64,000 nt of DNA from Odontocerum albicorne (GCA_949825065.1 OX463849.1:35173199-35237198); one strand, 5' to 3'. Shown: positions 45,537-57,400, numbered from the stretch's first letter. Made by a program: numbers and translations. The notes: a model not told the origin generated them from the letters alone.

Positions 45537-45797
45537 CAGCGTTCCTCAACCTTTTTGTTAAGAGAAACCCTTGAAGTTTCGTGAAATCTCAGCGAACCCT
45601 TATCGGCTGAAACGTGAGATTTGAAAGGGGAAAATACAAAAATAAATGTAAAGCGTAAGGTTATACAGCTTATTGATATTTTCAATCATTTTTTTACTGA
45701 TTCCAAACATTTTGTTCTAAATATTAATTTTCTATTTTTTGCAAATTCTTTCAGAAACGCAAGTGCTGGCTCGCGAAACCATGTTTGGAAATTACTG
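45537..45797. mobile_element. decayed non-autonomous hAT element
   Basis: The left end CAGCGTTCCTCAACCTTTTT and the right end CTCGCGAAACC...TTACTG fit the common hAT termini (CAGxGxTTCTCAACC). The flanking 8-mers AACTATGG and AACTGTGT agree at six of eight positions, as expected for an aged target duplication. The internal 100 bases are AT-rich and non-coding. Confidence 0.7.
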
Positions 45798-45941
45798 AAC
45801 TGTGTAATACAGAAAAACTTATCCATATGGATGGAACTTTTCAAACAAAAACAACCTATCATTACCTCTTCCAAGATATTGATGTAGAAACGAGCATTGC
45901 CAAAGAAAAGTTCAAAACTGACAGCGAAGTTGATAACTCAC

Positions 45942-46262
45942 AAGCTGAGTAAGATGAAGAAGAAGACTCTGAGACGGTTTGAGCATGTAGAACGAATGAA
46001 TGAGGAAAGACTAACAAAACAAATAAACAGTGCAAATATGAGTGGAAGGCATGATGAGAAAGGCCAATGAAAACATGATTGGATCAAGTGAATGACATTT
46101 TGAAAGAAGAAAATATAAAATAAATTGAGAAATCGTAGGAGTTGTATGAAAAGGTGTATGGAGTAAAAAAGGCAAGGGATGTGTGTTGAGATAGGTAATT
46201 CTGGTGATTTGTCCTCTCTGCCTACCCTGATAGAGAAATGGCTTAACAACATGTATGGATTA
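45942..46262 (+). mobile_element. RTE-like LINE 3' end
   Basis: LSKMKKKTLRRF, EHVERMNEERLTKQINSANM, VNDILKEENIK, RNRRSCMKRCME and LPTLIEKWLNNMYG. The end is directly joined to the next tandem array. Confidence 0.82.
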
Positions 46263-46785
46263 GTAGGCAATGCTTTGCGATAAAGTTGCTACTCTATGAA
46301 TATATAACCCACACACCTATATTATATATGGATTAATAAGCAATACCTTGCGATCAATTCACTATTCTATGGATGTACGCGTATAACCCATACGCAAGTT
46401 TATGTATAGATTAATAAGCAATGCCTTGCAATCAATTCGCTATTCTATGAATGGATAACCCATTCACGTGTATTATTTATGGATTAATAGGCAATACCTT
46501 GCGATCAATTCGCTAATCTATTAATGGATAACCCATATGCGTATATTATGTATGTTATGGATAACCCATATGCGTATATTATGTATGTTATGGATTAATC
46601 GGCAATGCCTTGCAATCAAGTCACTTATCTATGAGTGGATAACCTATGTGCGTATATCATGGATGAATTGATTGGCAGTGACTTGCGATCAAATCGCTAT
46701 TTTATGAATGGATAACCCATGTGCGTATATTATGTATGGATTAATAGGCAATGCCTTGCGATCAAGTCGCTATTGTATGAAAGCT
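46255..46785. repeat. minisatellite, about 73 bp, seven copies
   Basis: The shared blocks are GGATTAATAGGCAATGCC, TTGCGATCAATTCGCTATTC and ATGAATGGATAACCCATATG. One copy holds an internal 36-base duplication (46553-46590). Confidence 0.92.
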
Positions 46786-46789
46786 TAAA

Positions 46790-47578
<789 letters not shown>

Positions 47579-47689
47579 CATTTCATATTTTTTTCAAAAT
47601 GAAATAAGTAATACGTTTTATAGCATAAAATATTTTTTTTTAAATGTTTTTAAATTTATTTTGTATTGTATTGCTCTTTCGTTAACAAC

Positions 47690-47885
47690 AATATAATTTG
47701 GTGGGTTTATTGCCATGCGAGAACCTCTACCTATCGACCAAAAAGTTGTTAAGACCTTAAATAAAAACCAAAAAGGAACCATTTTTTTAAAACTGGAAAC
47801 CAATGGAAATCGAACTCGCATACTCTGAGTTCAAATATAGATGTGTAACCACCTAGTAAACCATGAAATTCGTATCAAACTCAAT
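47690..47885 (-). mobile_element. tRNA-derived SINE
   Basis: On the minus strand: a TACTAGGTGGTTACACATC head, a B box GAGTTCGATTTCC, then GGTTTTTATTTAAGGTC, the TCGATAGGTAGAGGTTCTC block and GCATGGCAATAAACCCACC. Confidence 0.8.
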
Positions 47886-47972
47886 CTGCTGTTTGTAAAT
47901 TTTACGTATTGTTTAATTTAAATGGAAGGGTTCATAACTTTTGGTTGATAATATAATATATTTTTGTATTTT

Positions 47973-48143
47973 TTTTCACAAATAATCCAGGATACTTTAA
48001 GCAAATCAGGATTTTTTCACAAATAATCCAGGATACTAGAAGCAAATCAGGATTTTTTCACAATTAATCCAGGATACTAGAAGCAAATCAGGATTTTTTT
48101 CACAAATAATCCAGGATACTAGAAGCAAATCAGGATTTTTTTT
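47973..48143. repeat. 42-bp tandem repeat, four copies
   Basis: Unit CACAAATAATCCAGGATACT plus AGAAGCAAATCAGGATTTTT. Confidence 0.95.
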
Positions 48144-48157
48144 TAATTAGACAAATA

Positions 48158-48350
48158 GATGACCTCCGTGCTCTCTAAGTGGTAACTTCTAGCCCGGAGG
48201 TTACAAGTTGGATTCCCGTTGACACACATTTTATTTAAAAGTCATCGGTCTGGTTTTCACTTCTGGCCTCTTTAAGCTCCTGATTAGTTGTAAGAGCTTG
48301 GCACATGGTAATACACTCGCCAGGTTGTACTGTAAACAGCGAAAACCGAA
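48158..48350 (+). mobile_element. tRNA-derived SINE
   Basis: GACCTCCGTGCTCTCTAAG, a B box AGTTGGATTCCCG, TCGGTCTGGTTTTCACTTC, GGCACATGGTAATACACTCG and CCAGGTTGTACTGTAAAC. Confidence 0.85.
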
Positions 48351-48761
48351 TTCGATACAATAAATATGATTTCCTTGTTATCAGATTACATTCTTTTAAA
48401 AACCCGATAAAAATCATTTATTTTACTACAATATAATAAATATTTAATAAAAAACATTATAAACTTAAAAGTATCGTACCGTTCCTACTGCGAAATAGCA
48501 CATACCTGTAACAAATAAAACAGAAAGTTATTAATTTGTTGCACTTATATACTCGTATACGAAAATAATGATATTCTAAATTAATGATATGAAAACCACG
48601 TTAATTTAACTTTCACAAAGACTTTTGCGAGTATACTCATTTCCTACTTTACTGATGAGCGTAAGAAATCTGTTGTGAAAAGAAACTGATGCTTTTCCCT
48701 CGCTGTTTATCTTGACAGAGAAACCTTCATCGTTCTAAATATACATTTTTTGCACATATTG

Positions 48762-48985
48762 ACAGCCTCCGAAGTCTAGTGGGTAAGGCACCTGCCTTCC
48801 ATCCCGGGGGTTCCTGATTAGATTCCCTTCGTTACTAATTAAAAAAAAGGATATCAGTCTGGTTATCATTAGACATCTGTAACATCTTTCTGATTGGTTG
48901 AAAGAGATTGCCACATGGCAGTATTACCGGCAAGTTGTTTTATATACAACAAAAGTGTAATACATTACAATATAACTGTAAATAA
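48762..48985 (+). mobile_element. tRNA-derived SINE, well preserved
   Basis: GCCTCCGAAGTCTAGTGGGT, CACCTGCCTTCCATCCCGGG, B box GATTAGATTCCC, ATATCAGTCTGGTTATCATT, GATTGGTTGAAAGAGATTGC and TACAACAAAAGTGTAATACA. Confidence 0.88.
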
Positions 48986-49194
48986 AATCAATTGTTCATA
49001 TTCAATAAAATTAAACCAGTCGGTCGTACATCTCAAATTAAATAAAAACAGTCGTAAATCTCTTATTGAATGAAAGCAGTCGAAACAATTAGAATATAGA
49101 TTACAATATATGTATGTGTTACAAATAAAGTTTGTCAATAATTTATTTTTTACCCTGTACCTTTCAAATAAAATTTTAAAGCAACTAATAAATA

Positions 49195-49395
49195 TAAATT
49201 CAGAACAAAAAATATTGAGACCCCACTGCAAAACGAAGTCCAACTTTAACAAACACAATCCCAATCCACCTGGCTTTGTGCCCAAAGAGACTGGATAATG
49301 GGGCAATACCTCGGGGCGGGCGGAGGCTGGGCCGAGATGAAAGCCCGAGACGGCGCACCCCCACTCCCGACCCACCCTCTGTGGACACATTATTA
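49195..49395. other. GC-rich island, unassigned
   Basis: Strongly GC-rich (GGGGCGGGCGGAGGCTGGGC within 49312-49331) against an AT-rich background. The 141-codon minus frame 48965-49390 and an alternative frame overlap it; neither shows a domain. It may be the 5' region of a transposon or a retrocopy fragment. Confidence 0.35.
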
Positions 49396-49754
49396 TAAAA
49401 TGTTTACCCTACAAATATCAACGATAGTCGGATTAAAATGATGCCTTGATACCCCCTGTCAATCTCTCAACCTCTGTTACGAAACATTTTATACAAAGCT
49501 TTTTTGATATGTAAAATGCATTTTAACATTGAGCAAAAATCAATAAATATTGTCATTTTATTGAAAATATATTTATGGTATTTAGTTAAACGTTCAAATG
49601 AATTTTAAATGCAAAAATATTGCAAAATAACAATTCAAAATTAAGATATGTAAGCTGTATTTTAAAATAGAAATAAGGCAAATCCAGAATATGACAAACC
49701 CAACGCAATAAAAAAAACATTGATTCGTAACATTGATTGTTATGTTGAGTTACG

Positions 49755-50010
49755 TAATGAAAAGAGAGTGACAGACTTTCATATCGCGACATATGTCTTT
49801 TGCCTCTCCTACACCCATACGCCGTCTCATTAGACTTCTCTCACTTTCTACATTTCTTTCATTCAAATAATCATACACTTGATCCAACCATACTTTCCTT
49901 TGTCTTGTTCTACCACACCTTCCACTCACATTTGCACTGTATATTTATAAGTCTATTTTCATTCATTCGTTCTACTTGTCCAAATCGTCTCAGAGTGCTC
50001 TATGTAGTCG
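49755..50010 (-). mobile_element. RTE-like LINE fragment
   Basis: The minus strand gives equivalents of STLRRFGQVERMNE, NTQCKCEWKVW, TRQRKVWLDQVYDYL and RRRMGVGEAKDICRDMKV. Confidence 0.78.
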
Positions 50011-50109
50011 TGGTACTTGGTCTTGGTATAATAGGCACATACTTTAATGTGCCCGATAATTACACTTGATGTATACCATATACTCGTATATAGAGCCATT
50101 TAGACTCCA

Positions 50110-50480
50110 GACTCTCATAAAGAGCGTAAAACTCGGAATTGAACCCACTCTTACTAACAAATTAAAAATATTACAAAAAAATAAGTCGAGTGGTGTAAGG
50201 GTAGGAAGGTGGCTGTGCCATTAGATTGAGAACCCCCGATATCTGGAAATGTTTAGTAAAACATACGAGTATATTGGTAAGAAACACACAGAAATCTTAC
50301 CAAGGGAAAACGAACAACAAAGAAAACTTCCTAGATCTTCCGATATGTGATTGTAACGCATTCGGGTTTCGGTGGATGTAGTCTAGGTGTGCAGTGTTCA
50401 TATTCATATAGTGCGAAGAATAACTCATACGGGTTTAGGTGGTTGTAGTGTACGTGTGCAGTGTCCATATTTATATAATG
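50110..50480 (-). repeat. family C repeat, long copy
   Basis: GAATTGAACCCACTCTTACT, AAGGGTAGGAAGGTGGCTG, TTGGTAAGAAACACACAG, ATCTTCCGATATGTGATTG and a partial 70-base duplication of the outer end (50365-50400 and 50430-50465). The 8-mer TACGAGTA at 50264 is an insertion relative to 27640. Confidence 0.75.
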
Positions 50481-50484
50481 TGAA

Positions 50485-51120
50485 GAATAACTAAAAGAAT
50501 AACACTAAGCCATTAGATTCTGAAGATGACTTAAAGATTATACTTGGATTAACGTCACGGAAGAATAATAATAACTCTATACCGTTGTTACATATTTCAA
50601 AGTTTAAATACAGTGAAAGTTTTCTTATCTATTCTTAAATGATCAATAATCGTCAATGACAACTATCAGGTTGTCAAAACAGAATTTAAAATCGTATGAA
50701 TTGACCCTTAACCCAAGGCAACGCGCACATATCCTATTGAAGCTTTGTAACTGTAGATCCTAGATTGTGAAGTCCGCCACACAACCGAAACGCAAGCTCT
50801 CTTCCCTTGCTTTGATTGATTAGGGTATTAGATATAGTATTATGTTTTGGGCTTTTGACATAAGAAACTGTATGGCTTTGTAAAGACGAGTTAATGGCAG
50901 TAGTGGACTGGTATAGTATTTATTTATTTTACCTTAATAAAGAAATTGTAAGTGCTTAATTACATTACTACAAATAAATACATTATTACAATGAAAAATA
51001 ATCTTAAAAAATATGTATAATAATTTAATAAAGACAATAAAACAATTTAAATAGTACATATGTTGAGTAAACAAATCAAAATGATTTCAAAAATATAAAT
51101 GTATTACAACATACACAGTT
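50485..51120. other. no gene recognised
   Basis: AT-rich, with no supported feature. Confidence 0.45.
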
Positions 51121-51129
51121 GAATATACA

Positions 51130-51500
51130 TGTATGTTGTGTAATACACACATTTTTTGTAGCCAAGGTGCTCTGTCACTATTTCATGTAGGAGCGATCGT
51201 GAAATTTGTGGGAAAGTTTCATGTACTGTGCTTAAAGTTGCCTATAAATTTCGATAGGGTGAAAATTTTATGCATTCAGAAAACGAATGACACTACGCAC
51301 TTCCCATTTGGCGGGATTTTCGATGGGCGCAGCCATTTTGAAAGGTTTCAGAACAAAGACGCACGACCGTTCAGCAACAAAACTCGGCTCGCACTGAAGC
51401 GAGGGAAGGAACTAACTGGCGCGCATACGATCGCAGTGGTGAGGGATCGGCGCAGGGCGTGGTGCGCAATCGTTCTTTACTTTCTGGACGCGCCTATACT
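51130..51500 (-). mobile_element. possible mariner end fragment
   Basis: At 51475-51497 TTTACTTTCTGGACGCGCCTA resembles the right terminal repeat of the mariner at 23949 (TTACTTTCTGGATACGCCTA). The 300 bases to its left are GC-richer and include a 139-codon frame with no transposase motifs. No left terminal repeat is visible, so this would be a solo 5' end. Confidence 0.45.
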
Positions 51501-51504
51501 GGAC

Positions 51505-52158
51505 CGTCTCGAGCCAATTGCCCACTCTCCCCACACAGAGTATCACTCTTGACATTCATGCGGAAAGAATACTACAGTACAAATTTAACACTTAAATGAA
51601 TTCTGTATTCTGATGAATTCTACAATCAGCTTTCTTTTACAGCTTAAAATACTATGGTTAAATATATAATATGAGTAGAATACTTGTACGTTTATATACG
51701 AGTAGATTAGAAATATATATTTTTACAATAAGATTATCATAGACAGTTAACATCTATAATTCGATAGACAATGCTTCTTGTTCAAGTATGATTGTTAGCC
51801 ATCTTGTAGATGGAAGACGGATTGATGCGCATTAATGTATTGTGTGAAAACTGTTGCACTTTAGCTAGCACAGTCCTAACTAGCCTATATAATTTACTTT
51901 GTTATTTTTTTTTAAACAATACTATGATTAGTAGGCTTTTGACGTATTTTTTATTCGAATTTCTCATTTTTCTTGCAGCATAGTGATATAAAACTCTTAT
52001 GTCGCCTAGATATGATTTAGTTCACAATTTGCGGATAGTTCTTTGAACGATCTATTGTCAATCACCTTCTCAGTGCGGACAAGGATAAAAATCTGAGAAC
52101 AAATAGAAATCTAATCGAAACTCTTCTGTACAAACTTCGGTGAAAGACATTCTTTGAA
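51505..52158. other. no gene recognised
   Basis: AT-rich; TACGAGTA at 51697. Confidence 0.45.
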
Positions 52159-52159
52159 A

Positions 52160-52410
52160 ATTCTTTATGTTTATTGTAATTTGTTTTATCAAACACTGTT
52201 TATTCCATTTTATGTAACGGTGTAACCCTACTGGTTTCAGGGGAGCACAAACAAGACTTGTTTGTGATCTCCTGATGATGATGTGAAAACCTTGAAACCA
52301 GTAGGGTTATACCGTTACATAAAGCGGAATAAACAGTGTTTGACAAAACAAATTACAATGTCTTGAAACCTTCACAATGTTAATGCTTTAACTATAAATA
52401 ATATATCTTT
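52160..52410. mobile_element. family F inverted module
   Basis: The minus arm (52177-52250) and plus arm (52258-52357) carry the same TGTTTGA(C/T)AAAACAAATTAC, GTAGGGTTATACCG, GAAAC and CTGATGATGATG words as 16660-17035. The centre CAAACAAGACTTGTTTG is itself palindromic. Confidence 0.5.
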
Positions 52411-52734
52411 ACGCTTAATTTTCCAATTGTGTCATACTTATTCATCAAGTCAATTTAATGAAAATTATACCCATTACAAATTTATTTTCTACACGGCTAG
52501 CTCTTCCTATCAACCGGGCAAAAATTACACAAATTTGTACCAATTGCACGTTGAAAATTTACAAAAATTATTTGTAAAAAGATTTAAACATACTAAAGGT
52601 GTTAAAAAATTATAAAAATATATTTTCGAACATCACCAAAGGCTGCGAAAGGAGAAAACATGGGAAATGAGAAGAAAATAGGGGTAATGGAGAAACATAT
52701 TTCGTCAATGAAGAGAGATGTAATATTTTTTAAG

Positions 52735-52910
52735 TCCCTGTTTGATACAATCCAATGAGGATGAGTCTTACGGTATCTGGTAACTGATTCTAGAATATTT
52801 CGGCATGGGCAATAAAGGACGACGTAAAGAAGTAGGAGAGATAAGCTGGAAATTCCAAAAGGGAATCTCTGCTTGAGCGTATTGCAAGTCCATGATCGAA
52901 GTCTTCTAAT
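52735..52910 (+). repeat. family G repeat
   Basis: GAGTCTTACGGTATCTGGTA, GCATGGGCAATAAAGGACG, CCAAAAGGGAATCTCTGC and TTGAGCGTATTGCAAGTCC. Confidence 0.55.
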
Positions 52911-52914
52911 ATTC

Positions 52915-53620
52915 GTACCTATGAAAATTTACAATCTCTTAGAAAAACAAATGTTGAGCCAAGAAAACAAAAAAAATCTTCGAAAGAGATAAAAATAAAA
53001 ATTGTTTTTTGCCCCGATCCCTCCCTGGTAAATAGACAAGTTCTCTTTTCTGATCAGATGTCATCGTTGAAGATTAATCCTTGGTATATATTAATGCACA
53101 ACACTTCTGAAAAGATGATCCAGCCATTATTAATTGCCCGAGTTTTGAAAGTTTAATAAAGGACACGGTGAATCAAGATGGATTCTCGACTATTGTGACC
53201 AGGTTCCATAATGACCGCGCTACACACCGAAACAGATTGATGTAATTAAAAAAAAATACAGATATTAGTAATATGTTAAATACAAGATAACATTTTGTTA
53301 AGATGGGGCTTTAATAAATTAGATATAGTCATTAATTATAACGCAGGACAATGCTTTTTAAGTTATACATGAATAAAATAACCAACGTCTCCCTCTAATG
53401 GTTCTGTCTTTTAAATTAAGGTGAAATCTATATCTCCACAATTTATACGTTTAGAAAGAGGGCCATAAAGTTTCATGGACTAAGAAACTAACTTAATTTG
53501 AAAGGAAAATGAAATATTTATAATGTTGCAACATTTTAGTCGTAAATATTATTCTCGTTTATATTGCATTGAAAAGAACAAGCTGTTTAATTATGCGAAC
53601 TGTCAAAATTTATTTATTAA
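52915..53620. other. no gene recognised
   Basis: AT-rich, with no supported feature. Confidence 0.4.
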
Positions 53621-53629
53621 TGTCAACAT

Positions 53630-53970
53630 ATACCATCGCGCCATTTCTCTATCGGGCTATGCAGATAGGAAAGAAGGCCAGACTTTACTATTCCCACATA
53701 CATCCTTCACTTCTTCATACAACTCCAACGATGTATCTGACTTTTCACGTTTCGTTATTTTAAAATACCATTCATTTGATCCAACAGTACTTTCCTTTAT
53801 ATTCCTCTACCATACCTTCTACTCAAATTTGCACTGTATATTTATGTTGTAAGTATTTCTTCATTAATGTTTTCTACATGTCCAAACTATCTCAGAATGC
53901 TCTTCTTCATTTTACTCAACACATCAGTCTTAAGTTTACATTCATTCCGTATTCTATCATACATTGGCAT
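53630..53970 (-). mobile_element. RTE-like LINE 3' end
   Basis: The minus strand runs from the terminal GAGAAATGGCGCGATGGTAT block through equivalents of EEVKDVCG, KVRYIVGVV, GRRYGRGI, VLLDQMNGILK and NECKLKTDVLSKMKKSILR(Y)FGHVEN. The plus frames at 53523-54081 are its shadows. Confidence 0.82.
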
Positions 53971-53984
53971 GCCGCTTTTATAAC

Positions 53985-54185
53985 ACGTTTTTATTGTATT
54001 GTATTACAATTTTGTTGTATACGTACAACATGGCGGGCTTATTTTATATTATCTTCCAGTAAGATGTCAAAGAGGTCTTAAGTGAAAACCAGACTTGAAT
54101 CCTTTTTTTAAATATTTGGGTTCCAGCGGGAATTAAATTCGCAACCTCCGGGTTCGGAGACAACCGTCTTACCAAAGGAGTTATA
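53985..54185 (-). mobile_element. tRNA-derived SINE
   Basis: On the minus strand: CCTTTGGTAAGACGGTTGTC, B-box region GCGAATTTAATTCCCGC, TGGAACCCAAATATTT, AAGTCTGGTTTTCACTTAAG and AATAAGCCCGCCATGTTG. It is directly joined to the preceding LINE copy. Confidence 0.85.
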
Positions 54186-54189
54186 AAAA

Positions 54190-55035
54190 GCACAACATAT
54201 TGAAGTATTTTTATATTTAAATCGAAGAAAAAGAGGACTTTAAAAAAGCCCTTTATTTTGAGTGATATTTTTTTACAAATTTCAATATAAATCGTTTTTA
54301 TGTGTGGAATATAAATCACATATTTTCACGTAGCTATAAGAAGGGATTATAATACTCGTATATGATATTTGACAAGAAGTTATGGCCAATACTGATATCG
54401 GGATTAAAGAAAAACACCGCAAAGACGACATTTGAAAGCTCTCCGTCAAACGTCCCAATAATCCCTCTCCATCAAACGAAGGCTACACAAGGCGGATATA
54501 TCGTACAATAATACAATCATACCTCTGTGGCGTGCACTTTGTGCTGTGTATAGGGCTGCACGGATGACCATTGTTAGTTTTTATCTATGGGATTTAAACG
54601 TCAAATTTTGAACCATAATTCGACAAAAGATTAACATAGAAAGAAATTAATCAAACACCAATGATCAGCAAATTTCTCGAATGAATTTAATACATATTGC
54701 AAAATATCATATTTTTAATGAAAAAAATATGCATTTTTTTTGTAAAAAGTTCCCTTATTATCATGTATTCCTCGAATTAATCTCTGAGATCATTCAGGCA
54801 TTTTTATAACTAAAATTATCTTTCAATATATTTTTTATTTCAACACCAGCATGACTGAGAGATTACTCTGTTTTCAGCTCTCTTATAAAAAATATTATTA
54901 CCAGATGAAATGTTAAACTAGACTGGAACCTTTTTCAATAAAATAAACATGTATCTTCAAACAATAATATTAGAGGAAAATAATGCGTGTAAGGATAACG
55001 AAGGGAAACAAAGAAAAATAAGAACAAAAGGGAAG
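54190..55035. other. no gene recognised
   Basis: AT-rich; TACTCGTA at 54353. Confidence 0.4.
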
Positions 55036-55039
55036 TCTA

Positions 55040-55338
55040 TACACATACCATCACGCCATTTCTCTGTCAGGGTAGGTAAAGAGAATAGAGCGTCAGACTT
55101 TCCTATCTCGACATGCATCCTTAACCTATTCTACATCTATACACCTTATTTGACTCCTACAATTTTTCTGACTTAATAGTTTTCCTTCTTACAAAAATTC
55201 ACTTAATCCAACCATACGTTTCTTGGACTTCCTTTACCACGTCTTCCACTCACATTTGCACTACATTTGTTTTGTTAGTCTTTATTCTTTCATTCGTTCT
55301 ACATGCTCAAATCATTTCATAAAATTCTTCTACAAAGG
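55040..55338 (-). mobile_element. RTE-like LINE 3' end
   Basis: The minus strand runs from the terminal GAGAAATGGCGTGATGGTAT block, through SDALFSLPTLT, GVDVE, VWLD and VSGRRGKGSPRNVWLD, to KNFMK(*)FEHVERMK. Confidence 0.82.
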
Positions 55339-55344
55339 GTAATG

Positions 55345-56375
55345 TACTCGTATTTTATAAAGTTTCGAATCATGATTTTTTTTATATTTTCTCTCGAACG
55401 GGATTAAGAATAGTACATATCTGATTACTCTTGGAAGTGTTTTCCACATTCAAGATGTGTATAATAAAATATATATTTCATTAAATGAATTATAAAAACG
55501 TTATATTTATATGTTTCGTTGCTTCTCAATATTCCTGTAACATGTCGCAATAATGGATACCCTACAAATCAAATCAAAATTCGACCAGCATATTGTCCAT
55601 TGCTTCTTACTTTTATCAAATGATGTTTCATAGTAAAAAAATACCCCACGTTTTGTATTTTGATATGTGGATTTAATACTTTAGAAAAACACGTAACTCG
55701 AATCATGCAGCCGCAGCTGATACAAGTGAAATATAAAACCCAATTTGCTTGCAAGGTTGTTTGTTAGCTTTACAGGCATGGGAGACACTTGTTAGGATTG
55801 GGAACAGATGAAGTGTCTCAAAGGGTGACAATCCATTATTAAAAGACGAGAAGAAAAGTTTATAAAATATTGTTTTAGGATTTAATTGTACAAAGGCACA
55901 ATCGACGGGTTTTTCTTGCATGGCAATCATTTCTAGCCAACAGAGCCGGACGTGGTATTTTGGCGCTTAAGGCACTTATTTGATAATGCCTCCCACCCAC
56001 CCCCCTATAAAGTAATTTTTTTTTCTAAAGACTCGAAAACGAGTAAAATTGTTGTTACATTTTCCGTTATTTTAAAATGGTAAATATCAAACATAGAATT
56101 TTATTTTTCAAGCTTTTAGGGTGGCAAAATTATCAAAATGTTTATCGAAATGTATTTTATTCGAAATCAAACATTCACTATAGAAATTCCAAAACTAGAT
56201 CTCAATATTTTTTGATTTTTTCTATAATATGTTAAACCTTTCTCATGATCTCAAATTATTTTAATTACTATAATATTCTTTTTATGCCTGCCGATTTTGA
56301 CACCTTTCTGATATCGCGCCTGGAGCTAGTGCCCCGGTTGATCCACACTTATATTGGTTCTGCAAACCAACCAAA
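55345..56375. other. no gene recognised
   Basis: The two short minus frames at 55569-55930 have no domain. TACTCGTA is at 55345. Confidence 0.4.
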
Positions 56376-56379
56376 TAGA

Positions 56380-56725
56380 GTTTTACTTCACACATACACT
56401 ACACTACACCTAAAGCCGAATGTGTTACTATCATATATCGGAAGTTCTTCAAAGGTTTATTTGAAGTCCGTCTTACCTTGGTAAGTGTATGCGGTTTTCT
56501 TACCAAATACGTTTTTCTGAATATATGCAGATGCGGTGAAGTACCAAATCTAATTACCGCAGTGACTACCTTCCAAACCTTACACTCAACTGATATATGT
56601 TTATTTATTAAGGTCTTAAATCTGTCACTAATAACGGGTTCGAATTCCGAGCTAGAGCGCTCGTGAGGAGGGCCAGCTTTCATAAAGGGTCTATACAAAT
56701 TGTTATTTTGTTATTATATTGCACA
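56380..56725 (+). repeat. family C repeat, most complete copy
   Basis: In order: AAAGCCGAATGTGTTACTAT, CATATATCGGAAG, TACCTTGGTAAGTGTATGCG, GTTTTCTTACCAAATACG, AGATGCGGTGAAGTACC, TTACCGCAGTGACTACC, ACTAATAACGGGTTCGAAT, TCCGAGCTAGAGCGC and a TATACAAATTGTTATTTTG end. The GGGTTCGAATTCC word resembles a pol III B box, but it lies near the 3' end. Confidence 0.75.
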
Positions 56726-56733
56726 GGTTGTGC

Positions 56734-57050
56734 CAATTGTTGGTGCATAGTCCACAATTGCTGGTGGATAGCTTACAATTGCTGGTGGATAGCTTACAAT
56801 TGCTGGTGCATAGCTTACAATTGCTGGTGGATAACTTACAATTGCTGGTGGATAGCTTACAATTGCTGATGAATAGTTTACAATTGCTGATGGATAGCTT
56901 ACAATTGCTGATGGATAGCTTACAATTGCTGGTGGATAGCTTACAATTGCTAGTGCATATCTTACAATTGCTGGTGGATAGCTTACAATTGCTGATGAAT
57001 AGCTTACAATTGCTGATGGATAGCTTACAATTGCTGGTAGATAGCTTACA
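56734..57050. repeat. 21-bp minisatellite, 15 copies
   Basis: Unit TACAATTGCTGGTGGATAGCT. Two variants (GATGAATAG, GGTGCATAG) recur at seven-unit spacing. The 127-codon frame through it (QLLVDSL repeats) is a read-through. Confidence 0.97.
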
Positions 57051-57284
57051 AAGTTTAAAGTTACAAAACGAGATAACAGTGAAATGTCAGAAAAGACGTT
57101 GAATCAAAATAGAAAATAAAGAATTGGAATGAAAACATATAAAACCTTTTTTTTAATATGACTAATAATTTGGAAAAGGTAAGGGATGGAGAACGAGTAT
57201 TTTAATGGGGAATAGAGAAAAACACACTGTATAATCGAACAATGATGTAATGATTTTTACATAGCTATAATTTGCAAATATACA

Positions 57285-57400
57285 GTGTTATGTGAGTGGA
57301 AGGTAATTGAGTGTAAGTGATAGAGGAAGACTTAGAAAATTAGGGTTGAATCAAGTGAATAATATTTTATAAGACGAAAATCCAAAACATCAGCCTGAAC
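57285..57400 (+). mobile_element. RTE-like LINE fragment
   Basis: GTGAGTGGAAGG, GATAGAGGAAGACTTAG, ATCAAGTGAATAATATTTTA: the RGRPRKVWLDQVNDIL segment in degraded form. Confidence 0.65.
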
